Positions 56,826-64,000 of a stretch of DNA of 64,000 nt are shown here, in pieces (within the stretch, counting starts at the first letter, position 1; each line of letters starts with the position of its first letter). Position numbers and translations under genes: made by a program. The stretch is from Adiantum capillus-veneris (taxonomy: Eukaryota; Streptophyta; Polypodiopsida; Polypodiales; Pteridaceae), in NCBI GenBank assembly GCA_014529385.2, contig CM043959.1:12524809-12588808 (forward strand). The letters are read 5' to 3'. The notes under the pieces were generated by a model. It saw nothing but the letters and a program-made list of their open reading frames with translations, was not told where the DNA came from and did no database searches.

Positions 56826-57774
56826 CGGATTTATTCTTCATGACATAATTCCATGTTTTTCTAGTCGCATCGTCTATGAATGTTACATAGTACAATGAGC
56901 CACCAAGTGATGGTGTACTTGCAGGACCCCAAACATCAGAATGAACCAACTCAAGTTTTTTATTTTTTCTTTCATTTTGTGATTTTTGAAATTTTACCCT
57001 CTTTTGTTTACCATACACACAATCTTCACAGAACTCTAAGTCCACTTCTTTCAAACCTGGTAGAAGCTTCTTTGTTTGAAGGATTTGCATTCCTTTGGCA
57101 CTCATATGTCCAAGTTGGTAGTGCCACACCGCACTGTCAACTTCTGTAGTTGCTGCACAAGCTGAAGGTTGCGTGCAAACAGTACACAAGTAAAGTGTAT
57201 CAACTTTTTCTCCCTTGGCAACCACCAAAGATCCCTTTGAGATCTTCCACCGTTTGTTTCCGAATGCAATGTTGTGACCTTCATCGTCCAACTGTCCTGT
57301 AGAGATCAAATTTTTGCGAAGAGAAGGAACATGCCTAACATCTTTAAGCTTCCATTCATTTTCGTTAGCAGTTTTGACAGAAACTGTACCTTTGCCGACA
57401 ATCTCACAAGCTTCATCATCTCCCAAGTATACATACACAAAATTACCTTTGGTGTAGTCTTGGAAATGTTGCTTGTGTGGTGTCGCATGGAATGAAGCCC
57501 CGGAATCTACTATCCAGGAATTAGACACATTGTCTAATGAGAGAATTAGAGCATCTTGCTCTACTTTACCTGCCACATTGGCCTCCGATGTTGGCTTGTT
57601 GTCTTGAGACTCTGTCTCCTTCTTCTTCTTGGACCAGCAATCCTTCTTGACGTGGCCCTTCTTGCCGCAGTTCCAACATTCAAGAACTAAATTTGTGCGT
57701 GACTTGCTCCGCCTTGAGCGATCACGACCCTTTTGGTTTTTGAACCTCTCCTTAGGCCTTCCTCTTGTTTCCAC
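56779..57774 (-). pseudogene. copia gag C-terminus, protease, integrase N-terminus
   Basis: A 331-codon frame. Residues 33-46 (CWNCGKKGHVKKDC) are an intact CCHC zinc knuckle. DSGASFHAT at 90 is an intact aspartic-protease site. H218/H223 with C249/C252 form the integrase HHCC finger (WHYQLGH...FCEDC). LVHSDVWGP at 276-284 holds the first catalytic Asp (D280), followed by YYVTFIDDATRKTW. The frame is lost at the end by a small indel, continuing as the fragment at 56,592-56,825. The upstream gag is separated only by a TGA and 40 bases. Copia order gag-PR-IN-RT identifies the superfamily. Confidence 0.9.
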
Positions 57775-57813
57775 TGATAGTGCAACACTTGATGATTCTC
57801 CTGTGCTTCTCCT

Positions 57814-58386
57814 TCACATTTCCTCGCTTAGGAGAACACCCACAACATCATCAAACTTAAGAGTATTTGTGCCAGAGATAGAATTACTTACAGCCATCAC
57901 AAGGCTGTCCCAACTATCCGGTAGAGATGATAGTATAAGGAGAGCTCGCACTTCGTCATCGAAATTGATTTTCACTGATCGAAGTTGACTTATATTTGTG
58001 TTAAAGTCATTTAGGTGTTCTGCAACTGAACCATTCTCTGCCATCTTTAGATTGAACAAGCGCTTCATAAGAAATACCTTATTGGATGCTGATGGTTTCT
58101 CGTAGAAGTCATCAAGTGATTTCATCAAGTCCTCCGTGGTCTTCATCTCCGAAACATTGAAGGCCACCGTTGACGCCAAGCTTAACCAGATTGTTCCCAG
58201 TGCCTTTCGATCAAGGACAATCCATGCTTCATCTGCCATTGTTGCGGGCTTCTTCGCAAGGCCGCCTAGTGGCAAATAGAGGTCCTTCTGGTAGAGATAG
58301 TCTTCAATCTGCATCTTCCAATGTTGGTAGTTTTTGCCATTGAACTTCTCAATCTTGAGCTTCCCTTCCTCCGCCATAACTCCCAC
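57814..58386 (-). pseudogene. copia gag
   Basis: 190 codons from ATG (MGVMAEEGKLKIEKFNGKNY) to a TGA where the related sequence would continue into the zinc-knuckle frame. Typical UBN2/gag-polypeptide features are visible: FNGKNYQHWKMQIEDYL near the N-terminus, ALGTIWLSLASTVAF, LMKSLDDFYEKPSASNKVFL with LMKRLFNLKM, EHLNDFNTNISQL, and LLILSSLPDSWDSLV. This family packages element RNA in virus-like particles. The start is chosen because it lies about 50 bases from the primer site and begins the conserved domain. Its only visible lesion is the stop before the basic region. Confidence 0.9.
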
Positions 58387-58436
58387 TCAATTCAAGGAAT
58401 CCTTTCCTTGAGATAATTTAGCTACGAGCAAACCTT

Positions 58437-58448
58437 GCTCTGATACCA
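58437..58448 (-). promoter_or_regulatory. copia primer-binding site (tRNA-Met)
   Basis: GCTCTGATACCA, the reverse complement of TGGTATCAGAGC, two bases from the LTR end at 58,451. Confidence 0.9.
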
Positions 58449-58450
58449 GT

Positions 58451-58534
58451 TGTTAGGAAATAAGACGTAGCTAAATAGATTTTTGAGTAGATTACTTAAT
58501 GAGAGAGATAGATTTCACACACAAGAGATTATAG

Positions 58535-58575
<41 letters not shown>

Positions 58576-59218
58576 CACGATATACGTGGTTCACCCAATG
58601 TGGGCTACGTCCACGGGAAAGCAGCCACTCAATGGCTTTAGCACTTCAAAAGAAGTAGTTTACAAAGGGATTAAACCCTTGATAGAGCTCCCGCCTTGCT
58701 TCACTCTCACCACCTCACACTCACCTTGTTGCATTAACTTCACACTATGAAATGTGTGTAGAAATGGCCTCCTTTTATAGGCCAAAAGGGTTGCCCTCTC
58801 TTATAAGAGACAGCCATGTGTAGCCGTCCTTGTGCGAATAAGTCCAAATCGGACCCTCCAATCCGCCCATGTGTGGCCGCCCTTGAGAAGACAAGTCCGC
58901 TTTTGAATTTGGCCACTGGCCACCGGCCATTGACTTCTGACCACCGGCCATCGACCATTGACTACCGGCCACCGGCTAATCGACCGGTTGTTTTCCGGTC
59001 ACCGTCCGGCCATAATATTCCGACGAAAAGGAATATTCCGGCGAAAAAAAAGTCTCGAGGGCCTCTAAAGTTGCCCCTGATTCCTGTCCGTGAAAATTTT
59101 GGTTTCCGGTGAGTGATTTTCCTTCACGCACGATGGATTCTCCTCATAATGGGGGCCTTACAAATGTGCGCTTTTACCACAGAAAATTACAAGGGTAAAT
59201 CAGGCTCCATACTTAACA
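58451..59218 (-). mobile_element. copia 5' LTR, complete, 768 bp
   Basis: It begins TGTTAGG and ends CTTAACA on the plus strand, giving TGTTA/TAACA inverted ends. It is flanked inside by the primer site and outside by the GGGCT duplication. It contains a longer (GA)n (58,541-58,571) than its partner LTR and a GGCCACCGGCCA-rich stretch. It sets the size of the whole deleted element at 3,109 bp (56,110-59,218). Confidence 0.9.
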
Positions 59219-59223
59219 GGGCT
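59219..59223. repeat. target-site duplication, right (GGGCT)
   Basis: It matches 56,105-56,109. R3 sequence resumes immediately after it. Confidence 0.85.
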
Positions 59224-59714
59224 TTGATTTTTTAGGCAATTTTTTATTTTGTTGCACTTCTTCTTTTCGTTGCCACTTTTGGCAGTGAAGATGGCTATTG
59301 GTGTTGCATGCATTTTTGGAAACTGTGCCTCTTTGGGTGGTTGGCTTTATGATAATTCTTGCCAATGGGTTTCATTGCAATGTGAGTCCTTTGAAATATT
59401 TTTGCACTATGTATGCTCCTTATGATTTTTGCTGATAGTTCTCTTGATGAATTTGTCATTGCTTGTCTCTTGTTCTCGTATGCCACTCTTTGATTGTCCA
59501 TTGTTTAATGGAGCTTTGTTGTTTTCCTTGAAGATAAGAGTTTCTCTTGAAAAGAATATTTGAGACCTGTAGCTATTGCTTTGATTCTTTGACAATCGAT
59601 AAGCAATTTCCTTATTGGTAGTAGCTGATATAGAAGGAATAGATACAAGAGGATAGTGATGAGTGTTTCTAGATTAGGGTCTAAGACTTGGATGACCAAA
59701 GGGAAAAAACCCGA
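59224..59714 (-). mobile_element. gypsy-like repeat R3, copy B, proximal part, with R2 block
   Basis: 59,224-59,545 in reverse complement matches 34,428-34,760. 59,545-59,714 in reverse complement is the third copy of the R2 block (CCCTTTGGTCATCCAAG). R2 is therefore joined to R3 here, suggesting R2 is part of the same larger element. The plus-strand copia inserted at its edge. Confidence 0.7.
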
Positions 59715-59906
59715 TGTTGGGGTATAAAGCCCAATGTGGTCGCCCAGGTAAGTGGGCGGGCCGCCAGGTATGTACACATATTCTTTTGTAAAAACCTAAT
59801 AAGAACTCACTATGCTCTACACATGACAGTAGAGAGAGTTCACCATATCGTCGTGCTCTTCTTCTCGCACACTCTCTCGCGTCACACTTCCGTTCATACT
59901 CCTTCA
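59715..59906 (+). mobile_element. 5' LTR of plus-strand copia element, about 192 bp
   Basis: TGTTGGGGTATAAAGCC at 59,715 to CCTTCA at 59,906, fixed on the right by the primer site 2 bases later. The left end is the first TGTTGG, at the point where R2 homology stops. Short LTRs of this size are common in copia. The preceding pentamer CCCGA should reappear after the 3' LTR outside the window. Confidence 0.7.
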
Positions 59907-59908
59907 AC

Positions 59909-59920
59909 TGGTATCAGAGC
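59909..59920 (+). promoter_or_regulatory. copia primer-binding site (tRNA-Met)
   Basis: Exact TGGTATCAGAGC, the initiator tRNA-Met complement. Confidence 0.9.
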
Positions 59921-61002
59921 TCAGATCGAGGCTCGGGGTAGCATTTGCAGGTAGCAGAGTCACCTTCTCAGATTGCAGTGAGATTCGGCAGGCGAAGACA
60001 CGGCCCCAAATCTTGTGGGAGGGACCAAAGGGCTTGGTGTTCTCAGAATTTCATTATGAGGTCATCTCGGCCACCGTTCGGCTTCGACAAAGTTCTGCGC
60101 AGGCCATTTTCGACTACGTGGTCTCAGCGGGTGCAGATCCGACTCTACAAATTTGGGGTTTCGGCCTATGACTGCAGGTGCTGAGGATATCGGCACTCCC
60201 AGAGTGTTGATTTATGGCTGTCTACACATCGAAGGATGGCTCACAGTTCTTGGAGGCGTGTCACATACGACACGGGCGCATCTACACACAGGCTGTAAGC
60301 AACATCCACTAGTTCATCAGGTAGCTTGTGTTTGCTGCTTGATATTCCAGATTTCATCCTGACATTGCAGGTACTTCCACATGGGATGTATTGTCAGAGA
60401 TGATGTATGTCTGTTGAGGGTTTGGTGGCTGTGAGTCACGTAGCAAACAACCGCCGCAACAGTTACAACATATAGTGGGAAATTTGTGGATGTATGATTT
60501 TGTGGGAAGTCTATGTATTGTCAGATTTACTGCAGCCTTTGTTGAGGGTCGACTGAGGTTTTATTGAGCTGGGGGATTCTCGAATGTTGAGATCCTTTTG
60601 GTGATACAGGTCTTGGAGCGATCCCTCGAGCACCCTTAGATAGGCAGCTAGGATGTATTGACTGTGAGTTAGACAGTTGGGATTGCATCTTTGCTTTACT
60701 GCCGTTGAGGCATTGTCGTAGTCTATGCTTACAGGATAGTGACAGGATAGTGAGAGACAATACAGGTACAGGACACGTTTACCCGCAGCTTACAGTGTCA
60801 GAGAGACAGTGTTTTTTGAGCTGTTTTTGGTCTGTTTTTGAGTACACCAGAGCCATTTTACAAAGGAGACTCTACCGAAATTTCTGCAGAATCTGAAGCT
60901 TTCTTGGTTCATTTGACAAGTTGATATTGGTTCAGAGGTCAGTTTACAAGGGAAACTCTATCGAATTTTTTCCAGGAAAGTAAACTACTGTGAAGCGTAG
61001 CT
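59921..61002 (+). other. copia untranslated leader
   Basis: About 1.1 kb separates the primer site from gag. A related pair, 'TTTACAAAGGAGACTCTACCGAA' and 'TTTACAAGGGAAACTCTATCGAA', occurs 84 bp apart near 60,857 and 60,941. Short frames here show no domain. Confidence 0.6.
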
Positions 61003-62001
61003 ATGGCTGGATCACAGGACACTGCTCTTTACAATATCAAGAAGCTGGATGGAACCAATTTCCCATTGTGGAAGAAGCAGATTTGGCACGTGTTGGTACA
61101 AAAGAAGCAGATAAAACCTATAAAGCTCAAGGGGATAAAACCACAAGATATGGACGAAGATGAATGGAGCGAAATGGATGAATTGGCACTTTCTACCATT
61201 ATGCTGACTTTGGCAGAAAGCGTTTACTTCAATGTAGCAGACGAGATGTCGGCTTATGAAGCATGGACAAAGCTGAGTGATCTTTATGAGAAGCAGAGTG
61301 CAGCTTCACAGGTATACTAGCTTAAGAATCTTGTTGACTTGAAGATGAAAGAAGGGACACCTATGTCCTATCATCTGAATGAATTCAACACCATCTACAG
61401 TCAGTTGTCAGCTCAAGGTGTCAAGTTTGATGAACCTGTTAGAGCTATGTTCCTGTTGATCACATTGCCGGAAAGTTGGGACACTTTTCGCACAGCTTTG
61501 AGTAATTATGCACCTCTAGATGGTTTGAACATAGCAGGTGTAGAAGGAAGTCTTCTTACTGAAGAAACCAACAGAAAGACAATGGACAAAGGCAAAGGAA
61601 CAGCCTTAGTTGTCAGGGGAAGGACCAAAGAAAAGTACAAAGGTGGAAAGAGGAATCAGTCTCGTAGCAAGTCGCGCAGTGCTAAAGTCAAGAGTGACAT
61701 AGAATGCTACCATTGTGGCAAGAAGGGTCACATGAAAAGAGATTGCAGAGAATGGAAAGCAGAAAAAGGCAAAGAGAAAGCTGAAGACTATGGTGAGAAG
61801 AACAAGTCCTCAGTGAAGATTCAAGAAATAAATGTGACAAACACTGTTGCAAAGGATGACAGTCTAGTGTCAGGAGACATCTACTTCTTAAAGAATACAA
61901 TGGACTCAACTCTTCTTACAGCATCTGATGGAAATGCACTGAGTGACTGGATTATAGACTTCATGTGTCTCCAAACAAGGAGTGGTTTACCTCTTATGTG
62001 A
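61003..62001 (+). pseudogene. copia gag, interrupted by one stop
   Basis: The ATG at 61,003 opens MAGSQDTALYNIKKLDGTNF and FPLWKKQIWHVLV, the usual copia gag N-terminus. An in-frame TAG at 61,318 replaces a codon in the 'VY.LK.L..LKM' helix, and the same frame continues with LKMKEGTPMSYHLNEFNTIY, FLLITLPESWDTFRTAL and, in a basic region, CYHCGKKGHMKRDC (a CCHC knuckle at residues 123-136 counted from the ATG at 61,339). The frame ends just after WIID, where the protease active site should begin. Gag without the TAG would be normal length for the family. Confidence 0.9.
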
Positions 62002-64000
62002 CCACTAAAGATCATGTTCGGCTAGGCAATGGGCAGACATGTGAGATCTTAGGTGTTGGAGATGTTCAATTGAAGTTTCAGAATGGCTCTTCTTTCACGT
62101 TGAAGAATGTGAGACATGTTCCCGCAATTACAAAGATCTTGATCAGCACAGGTTTACTTGATGATGCTGGCTACGTCACCACTTTTGGACAAAACATGTG
62201 GAAGATATCCAAGGGTTCAATGACACTAGCACATGGAGTAAAGTCTGGAGGACTTTACATGATTTATGTATCAAATGTCTCTAAAAATGTAATCAATGTA
62301 ACCGAGCAGCCGAACGTTTCTTTGTGGCATAGCCGGTTAGGACATATGTCCAAGAAGGGAATGGAAATCTTGTCTCGTTTTGGTTATTTTCCTAGCTTTT
62401 CATTTAATGATTTTGAATTCTGTGAACATTGTCTGTATGGTAAGCAAACACAGCAGCCACATAAGCATAGAAGCAGTAGAAGAGATACACAGTTGGCACT
62501 TGTTCATAGTGATTTGTGTGGACCTATGCCTAACCTATCTCTAGGGGGAGCTTCTTACTTTATGACATTTATAGATGATTACTCAAGAAAAGTATGGGTT
62601 TACTTTCTCAAGCACAAGGATGAAGCGTTTAGTGTTTTCAAAACGTTTGTGACACTTGTGGAGAATCAGAGTGGCAAGAAGCTTAAATGCTTACGCACTG
62701 ACAATGGTGGAGAGTATGTTTCAAAGGCCTTTCAAGACTTTTGTGAGTCAAAAGGTATAAAACGTGAATTTACTGCTACTTATAATCCTCCTCAAAATGG
62801 TGTTGCTGGGAGGATGAATAGGACCATACAAGAGAAGGTCAGAAGTATGTTGTCTAATGCACAACTGCCAAATGGGTTTTGGGTTGAAGCTGTATCAACA
62901 GTTGTTCATCTTATAAATAGATCTCCTAGCAAGGTTTTGCAGAAGGATTCAGTTCCAGAGATAGTATGGTCAGGCAAAATGCCCTCATACAAGCATCTCA
63001 GAGTCTTTGGCTGTGGGGCATATACTCACGTTCCAAAGGAATTTAGGAACAAACTTGAGCCAAAGAGTAGAAAGTGCATCTTTCTAGGCTATGGTAATTC
63101 TGGTGAGATGGGGTACAGACTTTGGGATCCCAAATCCAGAAAGGTTATCCGCAGCAATGATGTTCACTTTAATGAATCCAAATATCATTCTAAACTAGAG
63201 AGGGTTGAGGAGATTAGAAGAGTTGTCTTCCAAGAAGATGGACCTGCACGTGCAAGACAAAATGTCAGGGCTCAAGAGGAGCAAGGACAGGATAGATTGG
63301 AACCACAGGTTGTGGCTGAGCCTGAGCCACCTATTTTGCATAGATCTGGACGTATCACGCGACCTCCTGATTGGTTTGTTCCATCTATGAACTATGTCAT
63401 GTTGACTGATTGCAATGAGCCTTCATGTTACAAGGAAGCAGTGCGAATGAAGGACTCCGGGAATTGGCAATTGGCCATGCAGTCAGAGATGATACCTCTG
63501 CGTAAAAACCAAACATGGAAGCTTGTTGAATTACCACAGGGTAAAAAGGCTCTACCTTGTAAATGGGTTTACAGGTATAAGATCACCGCTCATGATAGTC
63601 AGCCAAAGTACAAAGCAAGGCTTGTTGCCAAGGGCTTTAAGCAAGAACAAGGCATTGACTTTGATGAATTCTTCTCTCCGGTCATCAAGATGACTACATT
63701 GAGATGCTTTCTTGCATTGGTTGCCATATTAGATTTGGTGTTGCACCAAATGGATGTCAAGACAGCGTTCTTGCATGGTGATTTAGATGTGGAAATTTAC
63801 ATGCAGCAGCCAGAAGGGTTTGTTGAGAAAGGCAACGAAGATTTGGTATGCCAGTTGTTAAAGAGTCTTTATGGCTTAAAACAATCACCGAGGGCATGGT
63901 ACCATAAATTCCACAAGTTTATGATTTCTCAAGGCTACAAACGTAGTGAGTTCGATCACTGTCTATATACAAAGAAGGCTAAGGATGGTAGTTGGCTGAT
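61960..64000 (+). pseudogene. copia pol: protease remnant, integrase, reverse transcriptase (open to window end)
   Basis: A frame different from gag is open from about 61,960 to the window end. The protease loses its D-[ST]-G: after WIID the sequence jumps by a small deletion to NKEWFTSYVTTKDHVRLGNG. The integrase is otherwise complete: WHSRLGHMSKKGM...FCEHCLYGK zinc finger, Asp in VHSDLCGP (62,511), Asp in RTDNGGEY (62,700), then GVAGRMNRT at 62,799, where the catalytic Glu codon is GGG (Gly) at 62,808-62,810, 36 residues after the second Asp. RT begins near 63,420 with KWVYRYKI and has QMDVKTAFLHGDL and LKSLYGLKQSPRAW. The YxDD motif lies beyond the window. With protease and integrase both damaged, the copy cannot move by its own enzymes. 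Confidence 0.9.

Overview
This window looks like repeat-dominated nuclear DNA from a land plant. The evidence is direct: Ty1/copia elements primed by initiator-tRNA-Met (three clear TGGTATCAGAGC-type primer sites plus weaker ones), Ty3/gypsy-type gag remains, long (TA)n, (TC)n and (GA)n microsatellites, AT-rich spacers, and gene fragments with plant-style GT..AG introns. No prokaryotic signature, rRNA or tRNA gene was seen. Several broken protein families feel more typical of seedless plants (fern, lycophyte or moss) than of angiosperms, but that placement is only a guess.

Layout. 0-8.5 kb: microsatellites, a dispersed repeat present twice (one copy split by about 1.2 kb), and a decayed gypsy-type gag (5.36-6.4 kb). 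8.5-11.5 kb: a broken multi-exon gene ending in a SWIM zinc finger. 13.7-15.0 kb: an unrecognised minus-strand gene remnant. 15.0-19.9 kb: a retroelement with a primer-binding site, a broken ORF with two retropepsin-like pieces, and a polypurine tract with an LTR-like block. 19.8-26.65 kb: an unrecognised spliced gene remnant, (TA)n/(TC)n arrays, and an uninterrupted SET-domain exon. 27.4-28.7 kb: a 50-bp minisatellite. 29.8-32.3 kb: two broken NIF/FCP1-type phosphatase genes. 34.4-37.1 kb: gypsy-like and copia fragments on both strands. 37.9-40.1 kb: a broken gene with a RING-like finger followed by a third FCP1-like block. 40.2-41.5 and 43.6-44.9 kb: two different GGTACC-rich tandem arrays. 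42.2-45.8 kb (minus): a decayed gene of a transposase-like family with DFA(E)N, SDGA and HGKG..DGAG motifs. 46.3-49.4 kb: a 3-kb array whose core is a self-complementary sequence. 49.4-51.3 kb: leader and LTR of a minus-strand retroelement. 51.3-55.5 kb: a convergent pair of broken spliced genes. 55.7-59.7 kb: a gypsy-like repeat into which a deletion derivative of a copia element (56,110-59,218, minus) inserted, with a 5-bp target duplication. 59,715 to the end: a copia element on the plus strand that runs off the window, with damaged gag, protease and integrase.

Almost nothing here can be called an intact host gene. The SET exon is the only family-recognisable frame that is undamaged over its domain. 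The interest lies in (i) the number of distinct mobile or host-like genes decaying side by side, (ii) four different tandem arrays (about 50, 165, 245 and 215/355 bp) lying between or inside them, and (iii) clean evidence for the order of nested insertions at 55.7-64 kb. All family assignments come from reading motifs; no database search was run.
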